Source of the DNA: CAVVFX01 sp963747535
Lineage (GTDB): Bacteria; Acidobacteriota; Terriglobia; Bryobacterales; Bryobacteraceae
DNA: 64,000 nucleotides
Assembly (NCBI GenBank): GCA_963747535.1
Contig: CAVVFX010000002.1
Coordinates: 1,054,001 to 1,118,000, forward strand
Direction: 5' to 3'
The position numbers and the translations under genes were made by a program. Below are positions 16,625 to 25,863 of the stretch, in pieces. Within the stretch, counting starts at the first letter, position 1, and each line of letters begins with the position of its first letter. Under the pieces are notes generated by a model. That model was not told the origin of the DNA. It did no database searches and saw only the letters and a list, made by a program, of their open reading frames with translations.

Positions 16625-17596
16625 TCAGCCAACCTTCTCGGCAACCTGGGACACCGCATACTCTTCCAGCTTGAGTGCGTCGCTGTTGAATTTGCGAATG
16701 CCTTCGGCCAGTTTATCCGTCGCCATGGCATCTTCGTTGTGCATCCAGCGGAAGGTCTTCTCATCCAGGTGCAGACGCTCTTCCTTGCTCGCCAGCGCTG
16801 TCGCCGGATCGAGCTTGCGCTCCATGGTGCCCTCGGTCTGATCCAGCTTCTCGAGAAGCTCCGGACTGATGGTAAGCAAATCCGATCCGGCCAGGCGGAC
16901 GATCTGATTCACGTTGCGAAAGCTGGCTCCCATAACCTGGGTCTTGTAGCCGTACTTCTTGAAATAGTTATAAATGCGGGTGACGGATGCAACGCCAGGA
17001 TCCTGGTCCGGCGCAATCTCCTTGCCGCCGCCCTCCTTCTTATACCAATCGTAAATGCGGCCGACGAAAGGCGAAATCAGGGTCACTCCAGCTTCGGCGC
17101 ACGCGACCGCCTGCGCAAAGCTGAAGAGCAGTGTCAGATTGCAGTGGATGCCTTCCTTCTCGAGAAGCTCGGCTGCCCGAATGCCTTCCCAGGTGCTGGC
17201 GACCTTGATGAGGATGCGTTCGCGCGACACGCCTTTCTTGTCATACAACGAGATGAGCTTGCGGGCTTTGGCGATGGTTCCCTCGGTGTCGAAACTCAAC
17301 CTGGCTGCGACCTCAGTAGACACCCGGCCGGGAACCACCTTGAGAATCTCGCATCCGAACGAGACGAAGAGTTGATCGATAAATTCTCCCGCCATCTGTT
17401 CGCGACCACCTCCTCGCTCCGACGCAAGTTCGGCAGCATCTTCTACCAGACGCCGGTAGGCCGGCATCTTGGCCGCGTTAAAAAGAAGGGAAGGATTGGT
17501 CGTGGCGTCCTGCGGGCGATGCCGGGCAATCGCATCGATATCGCCCGTGTCCGCTACTACCGTCGTATATTTCTTCAAAGATTCAAGCAGTGTCAT
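16625..17596 (-). CDS. tal: Transaldolase
   Basis: A 323-residue TalB-type transaldolase, which transfers dihydroxyacetone between sedoheptulose-7-phosphate and glyceraldehyde-3-phosphate in the cytoplasm. The Schiff-base lysine lies in 'ILIKVASTWEG'. 'DATTNPSLL' near the N-terminus and 'ISPFVGRIYDWYKK' are family signatures, and the length is normal. It follows rpiB by 16 bp on the same strand, so the two pentose phosphate enzymes form an operon. Confident call. Confidence 0.97.
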   Translation of the reverse strand: MTLLESLKKYTTVVADTGDIDAIARHRPQDATTNPSLLFNAAKMPAYRRLVEDAAELASERGGGREQMAGEFIDQLFVSFGCEILKVVPGRVSTEVAARLSFDTEGTIAKARKLISLYDKKGVSRERILIKVASTWEGIRAAELLEKEGIHCNLTLLFSFAQAVACAEAGVTLISPFVGRIYDWYKKEGGGKEIAPDQDPGVASVTRIYNYFKKYGYKTQVMGASFRNVNQIVRLAGSDLLTISPELLEKLDQTEGTMERKLDPATALASKEERLHLDEKTFRWMHNEDAMATDKLAEGIRKFNSDALKLEEYAVSQVAEKVG

Positions 17597-17612
17597 GGTT
17601 GTCTCCTATAAT

Positions 17613-18071
17613 TCAAGCTGCAAACTGTTTGTGTTCGAGTTCCGCGACCTTGGCCAGACGGCGGCGGTGCCGCTCTGCACCGCTGAACCTGGCGCGGAGG
17701 AACTTTTTGGTGCAGTCCCAGGCAACTTCGATACCCGTGGTCCGGCCTCCAAAGCAGATTAGATTCATGTCGGCATCCTCCACTCCCTGGCGGGCCGAAT
17801 ATTCATCGTGACAAAGCGCCGCGCGCACCCCCGGCACCTTATTGGCAGCCACGGAGGCGCCCACGCCGCTGCCGCAAATCAGAACGCCACGCTCGACGTT
17901 CCCACTCGCGACAGCGCGAGCGACGGGGATCGCAAAATCCGGATAGTCATCACCGGTGTCATACACCCTGTTGCCAAAATCGACGACTTCGTGACCCTCC
18001 TTCGCCAGCAGCCTGGCGAGTTTCTCTTTCATTTCGAAGCCACCGTGATCCGCGCCTAATCCAACTTTCAT
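17613..18071 (-). CDS. rpiB: Ribose-5-phosphate isomerase B
   Basis: A 152-residue RpiB/LacA-family isomerase that interconverts ribose-5-phosphate and ribulose-5-phosphate. The N-terminal 'GADHGGFEMKEKL', the catalytic Cys in 'GVLICGSGVGAS' and 'MNLICFGGRTTG' are all as expected. A charged C-terminal tail (RHRRRLAKVAELE) follows the core. First gene of the rpiB-tal operon. Confident. Confidence 0.96.
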   Translation of the reverse strand: MKVGLGADHGGFEMKEKLARLLAKEGHEVVDFGNRVYDTGDDYPDFAIPVARAVASGNVERGVLICGSGVGASVAANKVPGVRAALCHDEYSARQGVEDADMNLICFGGRTTGIEVAWDCTKKFLRARFSGAERHRRRLAKVAELEHKQFAA

Positions 18072-18432
18072 ATTGTGCTCTCCTTCCGCTCCGGGTGCGT
18101 TTCCGTCTCGCTCCTCGCAGCAGTTGCTGCGGTGAGGCCGGGATTCTTCAGTTGCATCAGCGGCGCGTAGGCTCCCAACGATTGGATGCAGAAATCGTGC
18201 CCTTTGGTCCCAGTGTAGCCGAGCAGGCGGTTGCGCGGAGATTGGGGAGTTGGCGGATCAACAGCGAGATGGATCGATGGAGTAGAAGTCGACGCAGGCC
18301 AAAAGCCCTTTTAGGCCAAAGGTCAACTCCGTATAGCGGCAAACCGCAAAAACGGCTGCTCCGCAGCCGGGCAGACCACAAAGCACGATGGTCTACCCTA
18401 CGGAAGACCAGGGGCCTACTCCCCAACCATCC
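18072..18432. other. Intergenic region upstream of rpiB-tal
   Basis: 361 bp without a gene. It contains the rpiB promoter region (no clear boxes seen) and family C copy 4. The reading frames here have no family resemblance. Confidence 0.5.
18331..18403. repeat. Intergenic compound hairpin repeat, family C copy 4 (long form)
   Basis: Nearly the same series of palindromes as at 16446-16516: GTATAGCGGCAAACCGC, then CGGCTGCTCCGCAGCCG, then GGGCAGACCA with TGGTCTACCC and CTACGG. One mismatch weakens the last stem. It lies just beyond the efflux operon stop. Confidence 0.85.
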
Positions 18433-19842
18433 TTATTGCCATCCTCCTCCAAGCGTCTTGTACAGTTGAACAACTGTCAACAGCTCATCGAGCCGGATTT
18501 TGGACAAAGCCAGTTCCGCCTGAAACAGATCGGTATCGGCGTCGAGAGCGTCGAGTTGTGTATCGACTCCACCGTGATACCGGAGGTATGCAAGGCGCAG
18601 CCGATCCCGCAACGCGAAGACCAGCGCCTCCTGCTTTTCGCGGCTTTCCCGTACCCGCTGGTGTGCGATCAAGCTATTCGAGACCTCGGCAAATGCGGTT
18701 TGAATGGACTTCTGGTATTGGATCAACGCGTGCTCCCGCTGGGCCTCTGCCAGCTTGACACCCGACTTCAGCCTCCCCGCCGTGAAGATCGGCTGCGTAA
18801 CCTGCGGCACAAGGCTCCAGGCGCTATTCGGTCCGCTGAACAGACTCGACAGTTGGGTGCTCTCGCCTCCGAGAACTCCGCTCAAGCTTAACTGGGGGAA
18901 ATAAGCGGCCCTTGCCACGCCGATCTGCGCATTAGCGGCGATCAGATCCTGCTCTGCCGCGCGGATATCAGGACGCCGTTCGAGCAACGCCGACGGCAAA
19001 CCCGCAGGCACTTCAGGAGGCAGGTCTTGAGACGTGAAGCTGCGTCCGCGCGTCACGTCGCCAGGGTTCTCTCCGAGTAAAAGCCTGATCAGATTCTCCG
19101 TCTGCTCGATCTGCTGCAATATGACGGGGATGGTTTGCGCCGCGGTATACACCAACTGTTCGGACTGACGCAGATCGAGCAGAGTCGAAACCCCACCCCG
19201 CTGCCGGGATCGGGTCAGTTCCAGCAATGCCTCGCGCGTTTGCAGGGTGCGCTGGGAAATCTCCAATTCGTAATCGAGCTCGCGCAGCGAGAGGTAAGCG
19301 GTCGCGAGGTCGCTCACCAGAGTCGTAACCACGGCCTTCCGGTTCTCCTCCGCGCTAAGCAGATTAGCGCGGGCGGCTTCGGTAGCACGCCGCAGCCTGC
19401 CCCAGAGGTCGACTTCAAACGACAGCAGGTTCAGCGTGGCCGTTCCGAAGTTGCGATTCTGGTTGGGCAGAAACACTGGCGGCAGCGGCGTTTCGCCGTC
19501 GCGGGATAGCCGGTTGATTTCAACGCTTCCGGCCGCGCCGAAATTCGGGTACTGGTCGGACCGTGTAATACCGAGACTGGCGCGGGCGGCTTCCACCCGG
19601 GCTACCGCGTCGCGAAGATCGTAGTTCTGCTGCAATGCCGTGCGAATCAAATTCTGCAGCTGGACATCCTTGAAGATCTCAAACCATTTGAGATCGGCAA
19701 ACGAAGCGGCTTGAGCGGCAGGTAGCGGATCGGGCGCGCGAAAGGCTGCCGGCGTCGCCACGGAGGGCCGCTGGTAATTGGGGCCGACCATGCAGCCGGT
19801 TAGACCCATCGCGATCAGGAGGAAATTGATTCGGTGCTGCAT
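18433..19842 (-). CDS. Outer-membrane efflux lipoprotein (OprM/NodT family)
   Basis: A 469-residue outer-membrane factor of an RND pump. A lipoprotein signal ends at C17 (GLTGC), followed by 'MVGPNYQRP', a hallmark of the NodT/OprM group. Two long helical repeats with 'DLATAYLSLRELDYELEISQ' and 'QTAFAEVSNSL' build the periplasmic tunnel. It is the third gene of the operon and starts 3 bp after the RND stop. The channel exports drugs or metabolites through the trimeric complex. Confidence 0.95.
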   Translation of the reverse strand: MQHRINFLLIAMGLTGCMVGPNYQRPSVATPAAFRAPDPLPAAQAASFADLKWFEIFKDVQLQNLIRTALQQNYDLRDAVARVEAARASLGITRSDQYPNFGAAGSVEINRLSRDGETPLPPVFLPNQNRNFGTATLNLLSFEVDLWGRLRRATEAARANLLSAEENRKAVVTTLVSDLATAYLSLRELDYELEISQRTLQTREALLELTRSRQRGGVSTLLDLRQSEQLVYTAAQTIPVILQQIEQTENLIRLLLGENPGDVTRGRSFTSQDLPPEVPAGLPSALLERRPDIRAAEQDLIAANAQIGVARAAYFPQLSLSGVLGGESTQLSSLFSGPNSAWSLVPQVTQPIFTAGRLKSGVKLAEAQREHALIQYQKSIQTAFAEVSNSLIAHQRVRESREKQEALVFALRDRLRLAYLRYHGGVDTQLDALDADTDLFQAELALSKIRLDELLTVVQLYKTLGGGWQ

Positions 19843-19845
19843 GGT

Positions 19846-22800
19846 TCAGTCCCCTTGCGCCGGCGAGGGCTCGGGCGGAAGGATTTGAGAGCCCTGGCGC
19901 ACAGCCGCGCCCGAAACCTTTTCGACCAGATAGAAAATAGCGGGGACCAGGAAGATGCCGATGACGCTTGCAGCCACCATGCCGCCGATCACTGTGGTTC
20001 CCATGATCCGGCGGGCGACCGAACCCGCTCCGCTAGCGATCCACAGAGGAACACAGCCGAGGATGAACGCGAACGACGTCATGAGAATCGGCCGCAGGCG
20101 CAGCCGTGCCCCTTCGAGCGCAGCTTCCGCGAGCGGTACGCCTTTGTCAACCCCGTCCTTGGCGAACTCCACAATCAGGATGGCGTTCTTCGCCGCGAGA
20201 CCGATGAGCATCACCAGGCCGATCTGCGAGTAGACGTCGTTCTCGATCTGGACCATATATGCCGGCTCGAAATGTAACAGCAGTGTCCGGCGCAGCCACA
20301 GCACGCCGAAAGCGCCGAAGATCGCCACAGGCGTACTGAGCAGGACACTAAACGGCAAAGTCCAGCTCTCGTACAGTGCCGCGAGAATCAGGAACACAAA
20401 GAGCAGCGAAAAGCTGAAGATCACAGATGGCGAGACACCCTGCTCAGCCTTTTTCTCCTGGAATGACATGCCGGAGTAATCGAAGCCCATTTCCCGCGGC
20501 ATGGTTTGCGCGAAGACTTCTTCGAGCGCCTTCATCGCCTGGGTGGAGCTGTAGCCCGGCGAGGCTCCGCCGTTCAATTGGGCCGATCGATACTCGTTAA
20601 ACCGCATGGTGAACTCCGGGCCGGTCCCGGACTTGAATCGCGTCAGCGCCGACAGGGGCACCATTTCGCCACTCGAATTCCGCACATAGAACTGACCCAC
20701 GTTCTCTGACCTGGTGCGATAGTCGCCCTCCGCCTCCACGTAGACCTGCCACTGCCGTCCAAAGCGGTTGAAGTAGTTGACGAATAAACCACCCATGAAC
20801 GCCTGGATAGTCCTATAAACATCGTTGATCGGTACTTGCTGCTTGATTACTTTGTCGCGATCGACGATCACGAATTGCTGCGGAACGCTGGGCAGAAAGG
20901 TCGTGGACAGACCTGCGATCTCCGGTCGCTTGCGGGCCGCGGCCATGAACTTGTTGGTGTTGTCCGCAAGGAACTGGATATCCTTGCCGGAGCGGTCCTC
21001 CAGTATAAAAGTAAACCCGCCGGATGTGCCGACTCCCGGAATCGCCGGCGGCGAGAAACTGAAAGCCACGCCTTCCGGAAGTTTGCTCAGTTCACGGTTT
21101 ATATAGGCTTTTATGGCCTGCATCTGTTCCGCCTGTTTCTTCCGGTCGTCCCACGGCTTCAGGCTGATGAAGGCAAACCCGGTATAACTGGCGCGTACCA
21201 GGCTGAGAAGGCTGAAGCCGAGAACCGTAGTGGTGGACTCGACTCCGGGCGCTTTTGCCAGAATACCCTCGACCTTCTTCGTCACTTCCTCGGTCCGTTG
21301 GAGAGAGGCGGCATTGGGTAGCTGCAGGTTCAGGTACAGATATCCCTGGTCTTCATCCGGGACGAAACTGGTGGGCAATTTACCTCCGAGAAAGAAGCCC
21401 GCCGCGCCGAAGCATACCAGGAGAACCAGCACGAACGCGCTCTTTCGAACCAGTACTCCGGACACTTTCACATAGCTGTCTGTCGCCTTCCCGAAGACAC
21501 GGTTAAACCAAAAGAAAAACCTTCTCAGCAGGCCACGGCTTTCGGTTTTCGGTTTGAGCAGCAGTGCCGAGAGCGCCGGGCTGAGCGTCAGCGCGTTAAA
21601 CGCCGACAGAACCACCGAAATAGCGATGGTGACCGCAAATTGCTGGTACAACCTGCCGGTGATGCCCGGGATAAACGCCGTCGGTACAAATACGGCGGAC
21701 AGGACTAGCGCGATGCCTATGACCGGACCGGAAAGCTCCTCCATGGCCTTGAGCGCCGCTTGCTTGGGCGGCAGACCTTCTTCGATGTGACGCTCGACCC
21801 CTTCCACTACCACGATCGCGTCGTCGACCACCAGTCCGATGGCCAGCACCAGTCCGAAAAGAGAGAGTGTGTTAATGGTGAAGCCGAATAACGGAAAGAA
21901 CAGGAAGGTCCCGACCAGCGATACCGGAACCGCCAGCAGCGGGATCAGCGTCGAGCGCCAGCCTTGCAGGAATAGGAACACCACCATGATCACCAGTCCA
22001 ATCGCGATCAGAAGGGTTTCGACAATTTCCTTCATGCCCTCGCTCACGGCTTTCGTCGTGTCGATCGGGACCACGAAATCGATGTCGTCGGGAAAACGGG
22101 TCTTCGCTTCCGCCATCAGCTTCTTCGCGCCGGCGGCAGCCTCAACGGCATTGGACCCGGGCAATTGGTAGAGAGCAATCACTGCGCTCGGCTTGCCATT
22201 CAGGCGTCCGCTCCAGCTATAGTCCTGCGCGCCCAGTTCGACTCTGGCGACGTCTTTGACGCGCACGATTCCGCTGTCCGGCGTTTCGCGAACCACGATC
22301 TGCTCGAACTCTTCCGGGGAGACGAGGCGGCCTTGAGCACGCACGGCGTAAGTGAATTCCTGGCCTTTGGGAACGGGCTCGCTGCCCACCTGCCCGGCCG
22401 GATTCACGGTGTTTTGCGTCTGGATTGCCGAGACGATCTCCGGGACGGTGATCTGCAATTTCGCCAACTGGTCGGGCTTGACCCATAAACGCATGGCGTA
22501 TTGGCCCGCGCCGAAAACCTGCACGGTCCCGATGCCCTTCACGCGAGTGAGCTGGTCGACCAGGTTGATATATGCGTAGTTGGCCAGAAACTTCGCATCA
22601 TAGGTGCCCTGCGGCGAGTACAGCGCGACCAGCATGAGCGGCGCGAGAACCGATTTCTGGACTGTCACACCATAGTTAGTCACATCCGTGGGGAGCTGCG
22701 ATGCGGCCTGGGTCTCGCGGCTTTGGGCCAGAATGAGATCGGTGTTGGGGTCGGTGGCAACGTCGAAGTCGACGATCATTCTCATCTGACCGTTGGCGGT

Positions 22801-23049
22801 GGCGTTCAACGAGTACATGTAGTTCATGTTGTCGACGCCGCTCATCTGTTGTTCAATGGGAGTGGCCACTGACTGCTCGATGGTCTGGGCGTCCGCTCCC
22901 ACATAAACAGCGGTAACCTGCACTTCCGGCGGCGCAATCGCAGGAAATTGCGCTACCGGTAGAGTGGCGATGACCACGGCGCCCACGATCACCGTCAGGA
23001 TGGCGATCACCATCGCCACGATGGGACGGTTGATGAAGAATTTGGACAT
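19846..23049 (-). CDS. RND multidrug efflux transporter (HAE1/AcrB type)
   Basis: A 1067-residue inner-membrane proton/drug antiporter of normal length for the family. The proton-relay aspartates lie in 'GLVVDDAIVVVEG' (TM4), and the relay lysine in 'GLAAKNAILIVEFAKDG' (TM10). Two large periplasmic loops are present. It begins with 'MSKFFINRPIVAMVIAI', the standard HAE1 start. Middle gene of the operon MFP-RND-OMF, with 20 bp to the upstream adaptor gene. No local regulator is adjacent. Substrate range cannot be inferred. Confidence 0.97.
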   Translation of the reverse strand: MSKFFINRPIVAMVIAILTVIVGAVVIATLPVAQFPAIAPPEVQVTAVYVGADAQTIEQSVATPIEQQMSGVDNMNYMYSLNATANGQMRMIVDFDVATDPNTDLILAQSRETQAASQLPTDVTNYGVTVQKSVLAPLMLVALYSPQGTYDAKFLANYAYINLVDQLTRVKGIGTVQVFGAGQYAMRLWVKPDQLAKLQITVPEIVSAIQTQNTVNPAGQVGSEPVPKGQEFTYAVRAQGRLVSPEEFEQIVVRETPDSGIVRVKDVARVELGAQDYSWSGRLNGKPSAVIALYQLPGSNAVEAAAGAKKLMAEAKTRFPDDIDFVVPIDTTKAVSEGMKEIVETLLIAIGLVIMVVFLFLQGWRSTLIPLLAVPVSLVGTFLFFPLFGFTINTLSLFGLVLAIGLVVDDAIVVVEGVERHIEEGLPPKQAALKAMEELSGPVIGIALVLSAVFVPTAFIPGITGRLYQQFAVTIAISVVLSAFNALTLSPALSALLLKPKTESRGLLRRFFFWFNRVFGKATDSYVKVSGVLVRKSAFVLVLLVCFGAAGFFLGGKLPTSFVPDEDQGYLYLNLQLPNAASLQRTEEVTKKVEGILAKAPGVESTTTVLGFSLLSLVRASYTGFAFISLKPWDDRKKQAEQMQAIKAYINRELSKLPEGVAFSFSPPAIPGVGTSGGFTFILEDRSGKDIQFLADNTNKFMAAARKRPEIAGLSTTFLPSVPQQFVIVDRDKVIKQQVPINDVYRTIQAFMGGLFVNYFNRFGRQWQVYVEAEGDYRTRSENVGQFYVRNSSGEMVPLSALTRFKSGTGPEFTMRFNEYRSAQLNGGASPGYSSTQAMKALEEVFAQTMPREMGFDYSGMSFQEKKAEQGVSPSVIFSFSLLFVFLILAALYESWTLPFSVLLSTPVAIFGAFGVLWLRRTLLLHFEPAYMVQIENDVYSQIGLVMLIGLAAKNAILIVEFAKDGVDKGVPLAEAALEGARLRLRPILMTSFAFILGCVPLWIASGAGSVARRIMGTTVIGGMVAASVIGIFLVPAIFYLVEKVSGAAVRQGSQILPPEPSPAQGD

Positions 23050-23069
23050 TTGTTTACCCGGTGTCGCTA

Positions 23070-24359
23070 CTAGATGCCGTTACTGGATGCCGGTGCTTGA
23101 TTTACGGCCGGCTTCGGATTGACCTGGAGCCCTTGACGAACTTTCTGTACACCCTCTGTAACCACGTGTTCGCCCAGCCTGACGCCGTCACTGATAATCC
23201 ATTGATTGCCGACTTTCTCGCCGACTTTCACAGGGCGAATGCTGACCCGGTTGCCGCTATCCACCACCGCGATCTGATAGCTGCCCTGCAGTTCGATGAC
23301 GGCGCGCTGCGGCACTAACAGCGCCCCGGGAAGGAATCTGGTCGACGTGCGGATCAAGGCATACTGGCCGGGTCGCAGGGTGTTCCCCGGATTTGGAAAC
23401 AACCCCGCAATGCGGATGGCGCCGGTCTTGACGTCGACCTCGCGATCTGCAAAATAGTAGGCCCCCTTTCGCGGGTAGACCGTCGCATCCGCTAAAATGA
23501 GCTCCAGCACCAATCCCTTCCTCGCTGCGTCCAGGGTTGCCGGGGTGGAGTAGCGCCGGTGAAACTCGAGATATTCCTGCTCGCTGACCGTGAAATATAC
23601 CTTGATCGGATCCAGCGTCGACACGGTGGTGATGACCGGGCTCGATGGACTCACCAGCGCTCCTACTTGTTGCTGAGCGATCCCCGGAATGCCGTCGATG
23701 GGCGAGGTGAGCCGGGTAAATCCCAGGTTGATCTGCGCCGTTTCTTGGGCGGCCTTCGCCGCCTGAACTGCGGCGTTGGCCGCGCTGATCTGCGCCTTAG
23801 CGGTTGCGACCTGGGCCTGGGCAGACTGCACCTGCGCTTTGGCCGCGAGGTTGTTCTGCGTGGCGTTGTCCAGGTCCTGCGTAGTGATCGCCTGTTGCTG
23901 CGCGAGCGGAGTATAGCGATCCACGTCGAGTTGTGTCCTGCGCTGATTAGCTTCCGCCACGGCAACCTGAGCTTCGGCTTGCGTCAACTGAGCGTGCGCC
24001 TGCTCCAACTGTCCCTGTGCCTGCGCGAGTTGAGCGTTGGCCTGGTCGAGCACCGCCTGAAACGGGCGCGGATCGATCTGAAAGAGCAACTGGCCGCGGG
24101 TGACAAAAGTCCCCTCTTTGTATGCCTGGTCAAGAAGATACCCTGACACCTGCGCTTTAATGTCGGCATTGACGAATCCGTCCAGAGTGCCGATCCATTC
24201 GTTATAAATCGGGACGTCCTTTTGTTGGACATCCGATATTTCAACCTCCGGCGGTGTGACAACCATTGCTCCGCTGGTCTGGCTGGAGCACCCCGTAGTC
24301 GCGACAACCGCACCGGTGATCAAGAGGACTGACACGATAAGCGGATTGGTCACGGGCAT
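23070..24359 (-). CDS. RND efflux periplasmic adaptor (AcrA type) lipoprotein
   Basis: A 429-residue membrane fusion protein. The lipobox is 'ATTGC' at about C24. A lipoyl-like half-motif ('VSGYLLDQAYKEGTFV-RGQLLFQID') brackets a long alpha-hairpin rich in Ala/Gln heptads (about residues 95-195). Beta-barrel and membrane-proximal domains follow. First gene of the efflux operon. The coiled-coil is unusually Ala/Gln-rich but otherwise typical. Confidence 0.95.
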   Translation of the reverse strand: MPVTNPLIVSVLLITGAVVATTGCSSQTSGAMVVTPPEVEISDVQQKDVPIYNEWIGTLDGFVNADIKAQVSGYLLDQAYKEGTFVTRGQLLFQIDPRPFQAVLDQANAQLAQAQGQLEQAHAQLTQAEAQVAVAEANQRRTQLDVDRYTPLAQQQAITTQDLDNATQNNLAAKAQVQSAQAQVATAKAQISAANAAVQAAKAAQETAQINLGFTRLTSPIDGIPGIAQQQVGALVSPSSPVITTVSTLDPIKVYFTVSEQEYLEFHRRYSTPATLDAARKGLVLELILADATVYPRKGAYYFADREVDVKTGAIRIAGLFPNPGNTLRPGQYALIRTSTRFLPGALLVPQRAVIELQGSYQIAVVDSGNRVSIRPVKVGEKVGNQWIISDGVRLGEHVVTEGVQKVRQGLQVNPKPAVNQAPASSNGI

Positions 24360-24530
24360 GACCCGGGCAATCGTGATGCCACCTACCCAAATTCCGGGCC
24401 GACGGTTCTTACAGAAGGACTTAGCTGGACGAAAGCGGCAGCAGCACTCCAGGATGGCGTGTCGAATGGTTGACTTTTCGTCACCCTCCGACTTGACACC
24501 GGTCCGACTGCAGTTACGCGTTAACTCCGG

Positions 24531-24750
24531 CTAGTACTAAGTTGCGAAGGTTCGCGTAACCACTCCCTGAGAAGCTGAGAAAAAAATCGACCGCAAGCGG
24601 CCGAGGCAGGCGAAACCGCCTGCCCCACCGTTGGCAAGACGCGACTTGCAGTGGTGGCGCAGGTGCTTTCGCCCGCGGCCTTTGATTTTTTCTCACCTTG
24701 GAACGGTCGCGGCTCGGAAGTCATTGCTGAGCCACGCGTAAGCAACTGGT
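24531..24750. repeat. Family B repeat interrupted by a palindromic element
   Basis: The left part ends 'CGCGTAACCACTCCCT' (24553-24568); the right part resumes 'AACGGTCGCGGCTCGGAAGT' from 24702. In the copy at 48783-48862 these two parts are contiguous (CACTCCCT directly before AACGGTCG). The ~133 bp between them contains the family A palindrome. Confidence 0.7.
24577..24694. repeat. Large palindromic element, family A copy 2
   Basis: An imperfect ~118-bp inverted repeat. Its outer arms are GAGAAAAAAATCGA and GATTTTTTCTC. The inner part carries the GGCAGGCG-AAAC-CGCCTGCC hairpin followed by CCACC, and a diverged mirror (GGTGGCGCAGG...TTTCGCC) on the right. MITE-like in form; no transposase is present. 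Confidence 0.7.
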
Positions 24751-24793
24751 GTGTTTCACTTGCTCTCGCGCGGTGGAGCAGCGTCGGTCTGGT

Positions 24794-25852
24794 TCACGGG
24801 TGTACGAATTCGTTAGCGTGGGGGACAAGCCGGAAGTAGACGGCATCGTTCATATCGGTATCCCAGTGACCACTCCAGCGGCCGTAAGCGTAGGTGCCCA
24901 GGAACAGCGCGGCGATGCCGGCTGCAATCACCCACGCAGGTACCCGCTTATGGCCTGTCTTTGAAGAGGGCCGGGAAAGATACAAGGCACCCTCCGCCGG
25001 ACACGCTGCGATGCACTGCATGCAACCGATGCACTCGGCCGATCGGATCGTGACCAGTTGATCCACCGGCAGGACCGATGGACAAGCCTTCGCGCATTTT
25101 GCGCAATCGATACACAGCTCCGCGTTCCGGCGAACCCGGAGCGGGCTAACGAGCGACGCCATCCCCATAAGCGCCCCGTAGGGACAAAAATAGCGGCACC
25201 AGAAGTTCTGTACGACGATGGAGCCCAGCACGAGAACTGCCAGGATCCCTCCGCCGACGACCGTGAGATTGCGGAACAAATTGAGCATCTTCACGTCGTC
25301 CACCATACCGTAGGGGCTTTCAAGGAACTCCCGGATCGCCGTGACCGACATGGTTGCGACCACGTAGACGAACAGGCCCATCAGGACATACTTGATTCCT
25401 CGCAAGGGGATGTCCACGACGCGAGGGAGGCGGAAATTACGCCTGAAGAGTTTGCGCCCGAATCGCCACAGGTATTCGGAGACGGTTCCTACCGGACAGA
25501 GCCAGCCGCAAAAGCTTTTCCGAAATACCCACGATGCCGCCAAGAACGCGATCAGAAGCAGCGTCCCGGCCGGATGAATCCCGGGCAGGCGTCCGGTCAG
25601 GAGCAGCGCCTTCAGGTTCATCAGCGAGGCGATTGGCAACCAGCCCTCCACCCCCGCCGGCCTGGCGACACGGAGCCATCGCCCGCCGCTCTCGTAATAT
25701 CGGACGAAAAGAAAGAACTGCATTCCGATCCACAGATTCAGCAGCAGAAACGCAAATTGAAACGTGCGTCGCAGGACCTGGGAGTGCTCCCGTAGCGCAC
25801 GCTTCCCCAGTTTCTTGCGTGGCGAGGCTGGTACGACTGACTGTGTCCTCAC
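24794..25852 (-). CDS. Membrane polyferredoxin, NapH/CcoG-like
   Basis: A 352-residue membrane iron-sulfur protein. About five transmembrane segments carry two CxxxCP pairs, 'CGWLCPVG' (C115, C119) and 'CRYFCPYG' (C219, C223). Two 4Fe-4S clusters follow at residues 247-257 (CIDCAKCAKACP) and 274-284 (CIGCMQCIAACP). Such proteins move electrons from the quinone pool or help mature respiratory reductases (NapH, NosR C-terminal part, CcoG). It starts 11 bp after the ric stop, suggesting one operon and a role in nitrogen-oxide or redox stress. No nitrate or nitrous-oxide reductase gene lies in the window. Confidence 0.87.
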   Translation of the reverse strand: MRTQSVVPASPRKKLGKRALREHSQVLRRTFQFAFLLLNLWIGMQFFLFVRYYESGGRWLRVARPAGVEGWLPIASLMNLKALLLTGRLPGIHPAGTLLLIAFLAASWVFRKSFCGWLCPVGTVSEYLWRFGRKLFRRNFRLPRVVDIPLRGIKYVLMGLFVYVVATMSVTAIREFLESPYGMVDDVKMLNLFRNLTVVGGGILAVLVLGSIVVQNFWCRYFCPYGALMGMASLVSPLRVRRNAELCIDCAKCAKACPSVLPVDQLVTIRSAECIGCMQCIAACPAEGALYLSRPSSKTGHKRVPAWVIAAGIAALFLGTYAYGRWSGHWDTDMNDAVYFRLVPHANEFVHP

Positions 25853-25863
25853 GGGCTTCCCTC

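Larger units (their letters stand above)
24360..24793. other. Intergenic region with nested palindromic repeats
   Basis: 434 bp between two minus-strand operons. It holds the efflux promoter region and a family B repeat that appears interrupted by a family A palindrome (see separate entries). No gene seen. Confidence 0.6.
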
